Part shown: positions 54,134 to 63,792 of the stretch, one piece after another
Position numbering within the stretch: position 1 is the stretch's first letter
How the letters are laid out: the number at the start of each line of letters is the position of its first letter
NCBI RefSeq assembly: GCF_000695255.1
Contig: NZ_JMIB01000019.1
Location: forward strand, 1-64,000
Reading direction: 5' to 3'
DNA from: Photobacterium galatheae
GTDB taxonomy: Bacteria; Pseudomonadota; Gammaproteobacteria; Enterobacterales; Vibrionaceae
DNA: 64,000 nt
The notes under the pieces: generated by a model
The model's input: only the letters and a program-made list of their open reading frames with translations
Databases searched by the model: none
Told to the model about the DNA's origin: nothing
Program-made: the position numbers and the translations under genes

Positions 54134-55069
54134 TCAGAAGTTCACAGTCAGACCGTCTGTCCCTAAGATCTGATCAAGTATTGTTTGATCAACAATCAGC
54201 GTATCACCGGCTTGCTCTGGATCGTCTTCATTTCCGTTACACACCAGATTCAGATCATAAGTATCCAAAGGCAGATAGCCAATAGCATACTGACCCGTGG
54301 TCTGATCGACTGCGGCTGATGTCAGTGGTTCATTCTCTGAACCCAAATCGCCAAACTGGCCACCATTGGACAGTGGATAGAGATAAACGAAAGCATTGGA
54401 TAAATCACTACTGCAGTTCGCCGCATCTACCTTGCCACTAATGGTCGCGACGGATGTGTTCTCAACCACTCGCACCCCACGTGGCTTCAGTTGATAACCA
54501 TTGGCATTCAGCACCATACTCTTGCGAAGATCAAATTCGATGGTATAAGCCTGTGTTGCATCCGCTTCGACCGTGAAGCCATCCAGCTTCAGTTCTCCGC
54601 TTGGAACACGAATCCCTTCCACGGCATCGGTATCTGTCACCACATGGGAATAAGGTGTCCCATCGGTATAACTCCCTTTTTCCAGCACAGACAGACGCAT
54701 TTGTGTATATTTTCCGGCCAGTAACACTTCATCACTCAGCACCTGCAATGCGTTACTGCCCTGATAATCAAGCAGGTTGATCACCATAAACTCAGGGTTT
54801 CCATTCAGATCCAGAGGAATCGACAATCCGTTTGGAATACAAGATGCTGAGCTCTGATCGGCAGCAAAAGATGTGGTTCCCCAAGACGTTTCACTGCCTC
54901 CCGAATGGTGAACCGTGATCTTGTTGAAGGCGACACACACGTTCTTCAGACCATCAACGGGTGCATCAGACATACCCAGTGATACCTGACCAGTGGTCTG
55001 ATCATTTGAATCTGAACCACACCCTGCCAGTACAAGGCTTGCCATACCGGCAATGAATAACTTTTTCAT
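54134..55069 (-). CDS. DUF4382-type lipoprotein
   Basis: 311-residue lipoprotein. Signal peptide MKKLFIAGMASLVLAGC has the lipobox LAGC with Cys17, and the next residues GSD do not give an inner-membrane retention signal. The mature protein starts with GQVSLGMSDAPVDGLKNVCVAFNKITVHHSGG, the DUF4382 hallmark (SDAP...V.v.f..i.vh). A second, carboxypeptidase-regulatory-like beta domain (ATISGKVDAANCSSDLSNAFVYLYPL) follows. ATG 55069 has GGAG eight bases upstream; the frame extends to 55084 without support. Function unknown; it is probably anchored in the outer membrane. Confidence 0.85.
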   Translation of the reverse strand: MKKLFIAGMASLVLAGCGSDSNDQTTGQVSLGMSDAPVDGLKNVCVAFNKITVHHSGGSETSWGTTSFAADQSSASCIPNGLSIPLDLNGNPEFMVINLLDYQGSNALQVLSDEVLLAGKYTQMRLSVLEKGSYTDGTPYSHVVTDTDAVEGIRVPSGELKLDGFTVEADATQAYTIEFDLRKSMVLNANGYQLKPRGVRVVENTSVATISGKVDAANCSSDLSNAFVYLYPLSNGGQFGDLGSENEPLTSAAVDQTTGQYAIGYLPLDTYDLNLVCNGNEDDPEQAGDTLIVDQTILDQILGTDGLTVNF

Positions 55070-55217
55070 TCGACTGCTCCACATGCTTTTTGAGCAAGCT
55101 TAGCGATTGAAGCATGAGAAAACATCCTCTCCGGGAAGAGTTCACAGCAAAATGACAGACAAAGAGCAGGAATGAGCGAGAAGAGAACCAGGTGACTAAA
55201 AATGAACCAACGGGAGA

Positions 55218-55457
55218 TTAATCGATCCGCATGCAGCCATGCTGAATGGTACGGGGATTTTCGATACGGTGCAGACAGGAGCCCACAGACTGCAAATCCT
55301 GATATTGATATTTCACCACCATTGCAGCGGCAATCAACAACCCAACCAGTGAGAAGCGTGTCAGCCAAAGCCACTGTCTTTGCAATGCGATCGCAAGGGT
55401 GATTAAACACACTGCGACGATCAACAGCAAACTTGGCGAAATAAAACCAGAAAGCAC
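55218..55457 (-). CDS. Small membrane protein (about 79 aa)
   Basis: Two hydrophobic helices, SPSLLLIVAVCLITLAIAL and WLTRFSLVGLLIAAAMVVKY, separated by QRQWLW, with a hydrophilic tail containing two cysteines. A GTG start at 55457 is chosen because AGG lies eight bases upstream; the frame begins at TTG 55481 without a signal. It is upstream of the lipoprotein gene on the same strand. The family is not recognised. The composition makes it more plausible than the overlapping frame at 55066-55410, which is rejected. Confidence 0.5.
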   Translation of the reverse strand: MLSGFISPSLLLIVAVCLITLAIALQRQWLWLTRFSLVGLLIAAAMVVKYQYQDLQSVGSCLHRIENPRTIQHGCMRID

Positions 55458-55618
55458 GCTCACAACCTCAAAAACTTGCAAAGTGGCAAAATAATACGGT
55501 GTTAAAGATAATAGTTAAAGAAAATTTCTGCATATTTACACTTCGCACAATCCCTTCACAGAATAGGACATTTGACCACTTCCGCACTCTTGAATCATGA
55601 TCGCAATTACAGCGCTAA

Positions 55619-55651
55619 AAAAGAAAAAAGCCTCGATTTTTCAAGGCTTTT
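55619..55651 (-). terminator. Terminator of the FabG/PhaB-like gene
   Basis: AAAAGCCT (55626-55633) and AGGCTTTT (55644-55651) form an 8-bp stem. On the minus strand it is followed by a long T-rich run. It lies about 30 bp after the reductase stop. Confidence 0.85.
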
Positions 55652-55681
55652 ATGTGCAACACTCACCAATGATTCAGCAAT

Positions 55682-56416
55682 TTAAATCACCAATCCACCA
55701 TCAATTTTCAGCGTTTGACCCGTGATAAAGGATGATTGTTCACTGGCCAGAAACAGCGCGCCATTTGCAATATCTTGCGGTTTTCCCATCCGCTGAAGCG
55801 GCGTTTTAGATTTCATATAATCCAGAATTTTCTCAGGCAGGTTCACCGTTAACGGTGTTTCAATAAACCCTGGCGCAATACAGTTCGCTCTGACCTGCGC
55901 CCCTTTTCGGGAAAATTCCTTTGCCCAGCCTTTGGTCATCGCAATCACGCCGCCTTTTGTCGCCGCATAATTACTCTGACCGATATTACCGTCCGTGCCC
56001 ACAACGGAAGACATGGTGATAATTGAGCCACTTCCTGTTTCCATCATGAGCGGCGCAACCGCCTGCGTCATGTTGAACACCCCTTTCAGGTTCACGTCTA
56101 TCACCATATCCCACTCTTCAACCGACATTTTCTCAATCAGGTTATCTCGAGTGATCCCAGCGTTGTTGACCAGCACATCAACACGACCGAATTCTTTGGT
56201 GATGTCATCAAGAAAGCGATTTATTGCTTCCCGATCACAGACATTCAGCTCAATGGCCTTCACATTTTTGTAAGTTTTCTCCAAATCAGCCATTGCAGCC
56301 GCGTTCATATCACAGGCATACACGATTTCTGCCTGATGCCTGGCAAAGGTCTCCACAATACAACGGCCTATGCCCTGCGCGCCTCCCGTTACAATGCAAA
56401 CCTTGTTGTCTAACAT
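55682..56416 (-). CDS. 3-oxoacyl-reductase-type SDR (FabG/PhaB-like)
   Basis: 244-residue SDR. TGGAQGIG lies at residues 10-17, NNAGITRDN near 86, and the catalytic SSVVGTDGNIGQSNYAATKGGV supplies Ser, Tyr and Lys. The C-terminal FITGQTLKIDGGLVI is the FabG type. D36 (ACDMNAA) suggests NAD preference. It probably reduces a 3-oxoacyl-thioester, either as a FabG paralogue or as an acetoacetyl-CoA reductase. No polyhydroxyalkanoate genes are next to it. It is divergent from a LysR gene that may control it. Confidence 0.87.
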   Translation of the reverse strand: MLDNKVCIVTGGAQGIGRCIVETFARHQAEIVYACDMNAAAMADLEKTYKNVKAIELNVCDREAINRFLDDITKEFGRVDVLVNNAGITRDNLIEKMSVEEWDMVIDVNLKGVFNMTQAVAPLMMETGSGSIITMSSVVGTDGNIGQSNYAATKGGVIAMTKGWAKEFSRKGAQVRANCIAPGFIETPLTVNLPEKILDYMKSKTPLQRMGKPQDIANGALFLASEQSSFITGQTLKIDGGLVI

Positions 56417-56815
56417 AGTCTTTCCCTCTTGGTTCGAAATGCCGAAGTGAAAATCGAATACAGTGCGGGCACACCGCTTCCCTGCTCACTTCATTCAATC
56501 CTGATTTTAGATGAAATAAATCAAATGATTACACTCAAAGCTGCAATTCACCTTTGCGATCCCCCGGCAGATGTCACCTAAAATTCTGCCGAATCATTGA
56601 TTTATCCAACTACAACTGCCCCGCGATTATCGTCAAATGAAAGTGAGAGCGGCAGAAGACATCATCATTTTCTGACACAAGGTCAATTTTCTCTGTTTCT
56701 TATTTAACAATGACTTATTGCAAACATTCCAGGCTTCATCAACTCTTCACTGGTATTGAACCAAGCCTTTGCTATAAATATAAGAAAGGAATTGAACAAG
56801 GATCTGTTGCAGAGC
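56417..56815. other. Divergent region between reductase and LysR genes
   Basis: About 400 bp with no gene. It contains both promoters and, presumably, LTTR binding sites, but I could not single out a convincing T-N11-A repeat. A TTG-started extension of the LysR frame (from 56756) lies within it and is not accepted. Confidence 0.45.
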
Positions 56816-57769
56816 ATGCTCGATAAAGTAGTTTTTTTTCTACATGTAGTGCGAAGTGGTTCACTGAGTGAAGCCGCGAAGCAGTACGGAATATCTGCGT
56901 CTGCCGGCAGCCGCTGGCTCACTGAGCTTGAAGAAAGCATGGGGGTCAGCTTACTCAAACGTACAACCCGAAAAATATCACCCACACAGGCTGGGCAGCG
57001 ACTATATGACCGATTCAGCCTGATTAACAGCCAGATCAATGATGTCTTTAATGAAGTGCAAAACCTCAGTAATGAAGATAAAGGCTTAATACGGGTTGCC
57101 AGTACGCCTCTGTTCGCCAAGTATTATCTCAGTCAGATCATTGGGGAGTATGTTCAGATTCATCCGTCGATCAATTTTGTCGTCATCGAGACCGCTTTTG
57201 AAGTTGATCATGTCCATGATGTCGATTTTGCCATTCGCGCGCATGCTACTTACCGGGGTTTGCAGGATAAAGACAGTTTATTGGTGAAACGTTCTCTGCT
57301 CCGTGAACCCTTAGTCGCCTGCTGTTCGCCACATTATATTGCTCAGCATGGCGAACCCATTTTACCCGATGAGCTGAAAAGCCACTTTTGTCTGTATGCC
57401 ACCACGCTCGTTGGGGGGAATAAATGGATATTCGAGCAGAACGGTGAATATAACACGGTTGAAATTTCGCAAACGGTAGAGGCCGACGACAGTGAAATTT
57501 TAAGAAATATTGCTCTGGCTGGCGGTGGTATCGCTTACCTGCCCTATAGCCTTGTTTGCCATGACTTAAAGGAAGGTCGACTGCAACCGATTCTCAAAAA
57601 TTATGTCAACAGCCAATTTGAACTGAATCTTTACTTTAAGCCCCGCAAATATATGCCCGCCCGTTGCGTCAATTTTAAAGATTATTTAATCGGACGCGTT
57701 CAGGAAATGGAGCACCAGAACAAAAAAGGCCTGAAGCAACAAGAACCAGCACAAATGATATTCGAATGA
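56816..57769 (+). CDS. LysR-family transcriptional regulator
   Basis: 317-residue LTTR. The DNA-binding domain is MLDKVVFFLHVVRSGSLSEAAKQYGIS, then SAGSRWLTELEESMGVSLLKRTTRKISPTQAG. It has two effector subdomains: GLIRVASTPLFAKYYLS..., and EPLVACCSPHYIAQHG. The spelling of the helix-turn-helix, with few charged residues before SAGSRW, fits CrgA-type LTTRs. The start at 56816 is the first ATG and matches the family N-terminus; the ribosome-binding site is poor. It is divergent from the FabG-like gene, its likeliest target. Confidence 0.87.
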   Translation: MLDKVVFFLHVVRSGSLSEAAKQYGISASAGSRWLTELEESMGVSLLKRTTRKISPTQAGQRLYDRFSLINSQINDVFNEVQNLSNEDKGLIRVASTPLFAKYYLSQIIGEYVQIHPSINFVVIETAFEVDHVHDVDFAIRAHATYRGLQDKDSLLVKRSLLREPLVACCSPHYIAQHGEPILPDELKSHFCLYATTLVGGNKWIFEQNGEYNTVEISQTVEADDSEILRNIALAGGGIAYLPYSLVCHDLKEGRLQPILKNYVNSQFELNLYFKPRKYMPARCVNFKDYLIGRVQEMEHQNKKGLKQQEPAQMIFE

Positions 57770-57834
57770 AATATCCCGGTGCTGGTCGCTTCACTTTGAT
57801 TCTACTGAGCAATCATGCTCAGCTCGATGGCAGA

Positions 57835-59463
57835 CTACTTCGTGAATTTGAAGAACTGTAGCTGATGGGCCATATTCTCTGCTAATTGTGAAATTTCGCG
57901 GCTGGAAGCTGCACACTGACTGATGCCTGTTGCATTCGTCGAAACAATATCATGAATATTGGCCAGGTTTTCATTGATTGTTTGTGTTACTTCAGTCTGC
58001 TGTTCTGACGATTCCGCGACCTGATGGTTCAAATCACCAATTTCGGTAATCGCTGCTTTGATATTCCCCAATGCCTGCGATGCTCTTTCCTCAAGATGCA
58101 TATTATTTTCCAAGAGTTCAGCCATGTTGTTCATCGATTGACTGGCTGACTGCGAACGCGTCTGAAGTTCTTCAATGATGTTTTGAATATCACCGGTCGA
58201 CTGCTGGGTTCTGGCTGCCAGTTGGCGCACTTCATCTGCGACCACCGCAAAGCCTCGCCCGCTTTCCCCTGCTCTGGCTGCTTCAATGGCTGCGTTCAAA
58301 GCCAGTAAGTTTGTTTGCTCAGAAATAGCATGAATCACTTCGAGCACACCGGCAATCTGAGCCGAAGCCTGCTCCAGTTCTTCAATTTCAACGACAGCTG
58401 CGCCAACACCCTGACTCATCTGCTGCGTTGCCTGAGAGACTTGCCTGAACATCTGTTCACCTTCATCCGTGATCTGAACAGCAACTTTCGCACCCTCATC
58501 GGCCTGAAATGCTATGCCTGAGACCTCTCTGGCTGAGGTTGCCAATTCTTCGATGGCCGAAGCGATTTGTTCGATTTCACGGCTCTGACGTACGGCATTG
58601 TGCTCTGATTCTTTCATCACGGTTGCCAGTTCGGCTGTTGATGCTGCGGTGTTATCACCAATATGACGCAGACCGGAAACAATTGAGCGAAGATTCGCTG
58701 CCATTGAATCGATATTTTGTCCCAGCTTGCTCAGCTCATTTGTGCCCGGCAAATAGGCAGAGATTTCTAATTCACCTTTAGAAAACTGCTGCACCTGCCC
58801 ACTCAATGCAGACAGCGGGCTTGCAATAAAACCCGATAAAATCCAGCCAGTCAATAGGCCAACAACAATGGTGCCAACACTGGCCAACAGGCTCCAAACC
58901 TGAACATCATCATGATGAGCAACCTGTTGGTCTCTGTACTCTGCCGATAAAACATTCAGCTTCTGAGAGAGTGTCTGAATCCGCTGAATCAGTACATTGC
59001 CTTTATTGCGATAAGGAATAACGTATGCGTTGAAATCCTGATCAGACATGCTGCCGTTATGCCGCTGTTTCAGCACATCAAGCATCGTCTGACGACTGTA
59101 GCTCAGGTAATCGTCCACCGCCGCTTCAAGCGAAGCCAGTTCTGATGCTGCTCCCTGAAAGTGCTTTAACGCAGGGAGTAATTGCTTAATCTCGGTTTCC
59201 CGCTGAACCAGGGTATTTCTGAGGGTACTGAGTTGCGTTTCATCATAAAGTGCATAAATTGCAGCGACACGCATTGCATAGGTGCTTTCAATCAATTGAG
59301 CGACATCATCTTTTAAAGATAACGATTGTTGAGAAGCTGAGTTTAATTCACTGACAGTATCATCCAATACCTTTTCAGATAAAACCACGGATACCAGTAA
59401 TAATATCGCCGATATTATTACTGGAGTAAGAACCTGATTTCGAATGGATATTCCTTTCAGCAT
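57835..59463 (-). CDS. Methyl-accepting chemotaxis protein
   Basis: 542-residue transmembrane chemoreceptor. TM1 is at about 10-30 ([18 protein letters not shown]). A helical-bundle periplasmic sensor spans about 31-190, and TM2 about 192-214 ([21 protein letters not shown]). A HAMP domain follows, then a signalling hairpin with the tip [36 protein letters not shown]. The helical four-helix-bundle sensor has no cysteine or PAS/Cache motif. The C-terminus (FFKFTK) lacks the NWETF-type CheR-tethering pentapeptide. The ligand is unknown. It is monocistronic. Confidence 0.93.
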   Translation of the reverse strand: MLKGISIRNQVLTPVIISAILLLVSVVLSEKVLDDTVSELNSASQQSLSLKDDVAQLIESTYAMRVAAIYALYDETQLSTLRNTLVQRETEIKQLLPALKHFQGAASELASLEAAVDDYLSYSRQTMLDVLKQRHNGSMSDQDFNAYVIPYRNKGNVLIQRIQTLSQKLNVLSAEYRDQQVAHHDDVQVWSLLASVGTIVVGLLTGWILSGFIASPLSALSGQVQQFSKGELEISAYLPGTNELSKLGQNIDSMAANLRSIVSGLRHIGDNTAASTAELATVMKESEHNAVRQSREIEQIASAIEELATSAREVSGIAFQADEGAKVAVQITDEGEQMFRQVSQATQQMSQGVGAAVVEIEELEQASAQIAGVLEVIHAISEQTNLLALNAAIEAARAGESGRGFAVVADEVRQLAARTQQSTGDIQNIIEELQTRSQSASQSMNNMAELLENNMHLEERASQALGNIKAAITEIGDLNHQVAESSEQQTEVTQTINENLANIHDIVSTNATGISQCAASSREISQLAENMAHQLQFFKFTK

Positions 59464-59925
59464 GAGCTTAAACCCTTATCATTGAATATTTGCAATGCGT
59501 ATAAATATTAAACTTAAAATCAAGTTATTATTCATAACTTGAGATGAATATCAACAATTAATAAGGTTGTAAGTAGTATAAAAGATAATTATAAAAAAGC
59601 GTTATCTAAAGTGAAATAAATATCTGTTTTATTCAATAAACTAAATTAATAAATTTATTACGGATTTCAAATTCGCTACCAACATTTCTGACAAGCATTT
59701 GAAATGATCGACTTTGATGATTTCAGAGACATGCTTTTGAACGCGAACGAAAACCGTACCGCATCCAGAAGAGGCAATTCATCCGTCGCTGGATGCATTG
59801 TTCGCCTCACCGATTCAACGATTCGCTTGCCCACCACAGAATTTCACAGAGAGCACTGACATTACCAGGACAGGCATCCTGAAAGCGCTGGGGATAACGC
59901 TACATCATCACGCGATTTCAGATAC
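59464..59925. other. Gene-free AT-rich region
   Basis: About 460 bp between the chemoreceptor start and the deaD terminator. The part next to the chemoreceptor (59490-59680) is very AT-rich and contains its promoter. No open frame, RNA gene or repeat was recognised. Confidence 0.5.
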
Positions 59926-59949
59926 AAAAAAACCGGGGTTTCCCCCGGT
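59926..59949 (-). terminator. Terminator of deaD
   Basis: On the minus strand, ACCGGGG-gaaa-CCCCGGT is followed by seven T. It lies about 35 bp after the deaD stop codon and is a typical intrinsic terminator. Confidence 0.9.
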
Positions 59950-59983
59950 CTTTGATATCTCGACTATTTCACTTTGATGTGAA

Positions 59984-61888
59984 TCAGTCAAAACTTGGTT
60001 TGCTGCGTTCCTGACGCTGACCGTGGTTACGCTCACCACGGAAACTGCCACGATGATCGCCACCACGATTACGGTCAAAGCGACGCTCACCTTCGCGACG
60101 ATTACGGAAACCGCCTTCACGCTGGCCACCTTCGCGGTTGCCACCACGTCGGAAACCACCATCACGATTGCCGCCATCACGACCGCCACGGCGATGCTCA
60201 CGCAACACGTTATCTTCAACAACCACAGCTTTCACTTCGTTCTGGCGAATACGAAGTTTCTTCAGTTGCGAAACAACCTCTGAACTCATCTTCTTCGGCA
60301 GCTGAACATAAGTATGTTCAGGCGCCAGCTTAATCGCACCAATGAAGTCTTTGCTCAGGCCCAGCTCGTTTGCAATCGCGCCAACGATGTCTTTCACCTG
60401 AACGCCTTGCTCACGGCCAACCTGCAACTGATACGTATCCCAGTCTGCAGCATTGTACTGACGACGCTCACGACGTTCGCCGCGTTCACCACGCTCGCCC
60501 CGCTCTCCGCGTTCACCACGGCGATCACGACGTTGTTTTTCACGCTCGATCGCAGCAATCATCGGGTCTGGACCTTTGTAGAACAGAGGACGATTGCCTT
60601 GCTGGCGTTTCAGCAGAATTGCAGCCAGGGTGGTCGCATCAACTTCAACAGATTCTTGCAGTTTTTCAATCAGCTCAACAAAAGCTTCCAAACTTGCACT
60701 TTCTTTCTGCTCTTCCAGTTCCTTACCCAGTCGATCCAGACGCGCCAAAGCAACATCGTCACGCATCGGAAGCTGAATTTCTTCCATACGAGACTTCGTA
60801 ACACGCTCAATGGTACGCAGCATACGGATCTGGTTAGTACGAACCAGCAGAATTGCTTTACCTTTACGTCCTGCACGACCCGTACGACCGATACGGTGGA
60901 TGTAAGATTCTACATCAAACGGAATATCGTAGTTGAATACGTGTGTAATACGCGGAACATCCAGACCACGGGCAACAACGTCAGTTGCAACCAGAATGTC
61001 GATCACACCACGTTTGATATGATCAACGGTGCGCTCACGCAGAGACTGTGGAATGTCACCGTGCAGTGCCGCAGCTTTGAAGCCACGAGACGACAGCCAG
61101 TCGGCCAGACGCTCGGTATCCTGACGAGTACGAACGAACACGATGGATGCGTCAGTTTCTTCAGTTTCCAGCAGACGAATCATTGCTTCGTCTTTCTCTA
61201 CGCCTTTCACGACCCAGAACTGCTGTTCTACTTTCGCAACAGTACGGTTTTCACCCGCAACGTCAATGCGTGCAGGCTCACGCAGGAAACGATCAACGAT
61301 TTCCTTCACCATTGGAGGCATGGTTGCAGAGAACAGAACGCGCTGAGCAGATTCTGGTGCTTGCTCCAGGATCCAGGTCACGTCGTCAACAAAGCCCATT
61401 TTCAGCATTTCATCGGCTTCATCCAGAATGAAGGTATGTACTTCATCCAGATGCAGACGATCGCGGCTGATCAGGTCTTTCACACGACCCGGCGTACCCA
61501 CAACAATGTGAGCGCCAGATTTCAGAGCACGCATCTGGTCTACGATAGATGCACCACCGTAGATTTCCAGAACCTTCAGGCCCTGAATGTTTTGACCCAG
61601 ATTCTTGATCTCAGCAGCAACCTGAATCGCCAGCTCACGAGTCGGAGCCATCACGATTGCCTGCGGCTTATGTTGCTTTAGGTTAATCTTATTTAACAGA
61701 GGCAGAGAGAATGCTGCCGTCTTACCTGTACCTGTCTGAGCCTGACCCAGCGCATCAGTACCTGTAAGCAAAAGAGGAATAGAAGCCGCCTGAATAGGAG
61801 TCGGCGCTACGAAGCCCATCGCGTCAAGTGCGGATAAAATAGTGTCGGCCAGTTCTAACTGGCGAAATTCTGTAACAGATTCTTGCAT
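59984..61888 (-). CDS. deaD: Cold-shock DEAD-box RNA helicase DeaD/CsdA
   Basis: 634-residue RNA helicase of ribosome biogenesis and cold adaptation. The core has motif I AQTGTGKT, PTRELAIQ, TPGRV, DEAD (ILDEADEMLKMGF), SAT, ARGLDVPRI and HRIGRTGRAGR. Then come the DeaD-specific middle region and an RNA-binding domain of the DbpA type (LQVGREQGVQVKDIVGAIANELGLS...YVQLPKK). An R/G/E-rich segment with repeated GER triplets (about 465-485) and an RGG-rich tail end the protein. The start at 61888 (MQESVTEFRQLEL) matches the family; the frame extends to 61963. A leader of moderate length lies upstream, where DeaD is often autoregulated. Confidence 0.95.
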   Translation of the reverse strand: MQESVTEFRQLELADTILSALDAMGFVAPTPIQAASIPLLLTGTDALGQAQTGTGKTAAFSLPLLNKINLKQHKPQAIVMAPTRELAIQVAAEIKNLGQNIQGLKVLEIYGGASIVDQMRALKSGAHIVVGTPGRVKDLISRDRLHLDEVHTFILDEADEMLKMGFVDDVTWILEQAPESAQRVLFSATMPPMVKEIVDRFLREPARIDVAGENRTVAKVEQQFWVVKGVEKDEAMIRLLETEETDASIVFVRTRQDTERLADWLSSRGFKAAALHGDIPQSLRERTVDHIKRGVIDILVATDVVARGLDVPRITHVFNYDIPFDVESYIHRIGRTGRAGRKGKAILLVRTNQIRMLRTIERVTKSRMEEIQLPMRDDVALARLDRLGKELEEQKESASLEAFVELIEKLQESVEVDATTLAAILLKRQQGNRPLFYKGPDPMIAAIEREKQRRDRRGERGERGERGERGERRERRQYNAADWDTYQLQVGREQGVQVKDIVGAIANELGLSKDFIGAIKLAPEHTYVQLPKKMSSEVVSQLKKLRIRQNEVKAVVVEDNVLREHRRGGRDGGNRDGGFRRGGNREGGQREGGFRNRREGERRFDRNRGGDHRGSFRGERNHGQRQERSKPSFD

Positions 61889-62070
61889 TGGGATCCCAAT
61901 AGATGATGGAACGAAAACGGGGCCCCTTTGCCTTTTAACACGGTTCAGCAACTGTATCCACAAGCATGGGCCTCGACTAAGGCGCGCATTGTGCGCTATT
62001 CAGGGCTGAATTACCAGAAAAAATTGATTGATGTCACAAATTAAAACTTAAGCATGTATTAATTATTCAA

Positions 62071-63792
62071 TCAGCTTGCGATATGTACACCTTGGTAGGC
62101 TTTTTCTGCCTTCATGGTGTCATCCCATTGAAAGTATTGATTCCTTCCACGCTGTTTTGCCAGATATAAACCCTGATCAGCACCTGCCAGCAACATTTCT
62201 TCCTGAGTCTCAGACGAAGGCACCCGGGTATACAGCCCCATGCTGATACTGATTGTCCCCTCCCGCGTTCCAGAATGAGGAATCCCCAGTTGCAGCACAG
62301 CGTTCAGCATGTCATCGGCCAGTACACGAACTTCATTGGCAGCCGTATTCGGAAGCAGGCAGACAAACTCCTCTCCGCCATAGCGGCTGAACACCGCTTT
62401 TTCATGATGATGCGCCAACTTTTCCAGCGTGACCGCAACTTGCTTGAGGCAGACATCGCCTCTCTGATGACCATAAGTATCATTAAAGGCTTTAAAATGG
62501 TCGACATCCAGAATAATGATACTTAAAGGTAATTGCTTACGACTGGCCACCTGCCAGTAGCGTTTCAGGGTCAGATCAAAGAAACGTCGGTTTGCGACAC
62601 CGGTTAATCCATCTTGCATCGACCATGCTTCTAACCGCCGATTGGCTTCTTCCAAGGCTTTATTCGTCTGTTGCAGTTCCTGAGTGCGCAGTTGAACCCG
62701 CTGCTCAAGTTCAGCATTTAACCTGGTCAGCGCCTCATGACTCCGTTTAATCACGATTTGCTGCCCCAATGCCGCACCAAACAGTTTCATGATTTCTTTC
62801 TGGTGCTCAGTCAGGCTCCGTTGACTGATCAGGTTATCTGCAGCAACCCAGCCGATACAGTCATCACCGTTCCACATTGAAATCATGGCATTCCAGCCCG
62901 TGCCAACCTGTTGTGTCCCAAAATAAAGGGGGGCATTCTCCTTCACGACCACAACATCTTTCCGGCTCAATGCTTCATGCACCAACGGATGATCCGGAAT
63001 ATCACTAACAAAGGAATAACGAGACACCAAATTGCCTTCCGGGTCAGTTCCATAGGTCCCTTGCATGGTCGCGTTTTGAATATCTGTCAGAAATACCGCC
63101 AGACGGTCAATCCCGAGTTTCTTTCTGCCGAGTTCAATTGCCGTTCTATATAAACTGTCGAGATCACTGGCCTCAGCCAATGACAACGTCACTTCGTGAA
63201 GCTGCTTTAATAAAGAGAGGTATTCACGCAGGGAGTAATTCCGTACTTCTAACTCAGCCTCAACACTTCGACGACTGATATTATGGGTCAGCGCTTCTTC
63301 TCGGAGCATGTGCACACTGATATCAGATGCAATCAGCAATAAAACCCGTTCAAAAGCTTGCAAGTTGGCATCCAGCCGCTCGGGGTGCTGCGTTTCTGCA
63401 TACAGATAAGCGACCGGCTTCTCATGCATGATGATCGGGAAAAGCACCCGTCGCCATTCCGTTGGTTTGTTCGACCAGATTGCCTTAAAGGGTTTTTGCG
63501 CAACGGTACTGATAGCTTGCCTGAGCTGCTTCACTTCAAGCAGATGCTCAGGCGGCACACCATTATAGTTAGAGAGCGACAAAGGATGCAGATAATACTT
63601 AAACTCTTCATTTCCCATCCAGCTGGCCAGCACACGGGTCTGCCCTTCCTGCTCCACTAAGAGTGTCAGGTAAGTTAAATCCAGCGTGTGATGCAATGCT
63701 GACAGCAAACGATGGCACCAACGCTCCATGTTTGCCTGACGGGCAAGCGTATCAACAAGTTTATCCAACTCATCGTTGAGTTTAAACGGCAT
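62071..63792 (-). CDS. GAF-GGDEF diguanylate cyclase
   Basis: 573-residue cytosolic c-di-GMP synthase. Two GAF-like sensor regions (about 10-180 and 200-345) precede a coiled coil (ELEQRVQLRTQELQQTNKALEEANRRLEAW, about 355-385). The GGDEF domain is at about 390-560, with DGLTGVANRRFFD, DVDHFKAFNDTYGHQRGD and the active site RYGGEEFVCLLP (GGEEF, an active variant). An RxxD inhibitory site is not obvious. No membrane helix is present, so the signal is probably intracellular. ATG 63792 follows AAGGA; the frame is open to 63819. Confidence 0.92.
   Translation of the reverse strand: MPFKLNDELDKLVDTLARQANMERWCHRLLSALHHTLDLTYLTLLVEQEGQTRVLASWMGNEEFKYYLHPLSLSNYNGVPPEHLLEVKQLRQAISTVAQKPFKAIWSNKPTEWRRVLFPIIMHEKPVAYLYAETQHPERLDANLQAFERVLLLIASDISVHMLREEALTHNISRRSVEAELEVRNYSLREYLSLLKQLHEVTLSLAEASDLDSLYRTAIELGRKKLGIDRLAVFLTDIQNATMQGTYGTDPEGNLVSRYSFVSDIPDHPLVHEALSRKDVVVVKENAPLYFGTQQVGTGWNAMISMWNGDDCIGWVAADNLISQRSLTEHQKEIMKLFGAALGQQIVIKRSHEALTRLNAELEQRVQLRTQELQQTNKALEEANRRLEAWSMQDGLTGVANRRFFDLTLKRYWQVASRKQLPLSIIILDVDHFKAFNDTYGHQRGDVCLKQVAVTLEKLAHHHEKAVFSRYGGEEFVCLLPNTAANEVRVLADDMLNAVLQLGIPHSGTREGTISISMGLYTRVPSSETQEEMLLAGADQGLYLAKQRGRNQYFQWDDTMKAEKAYQGVHIAS

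Noticed and set aside
55066-55410. 114-aa minus-strand frame upstream of the lipoprotein
   Set aside because: It overlaps the better-supported small membrane-protein frame and the lipoprotein start, and has no signals of its own.
60314-61681. 455-aa plus-strand open frame opposite deaD
   Set aside because: It is the antisense shadow of a highly conserved gene; its composition (Asn, Thr, Phe and Gln rich) mirrors deaD codon use and it has no ribosome-binding site.
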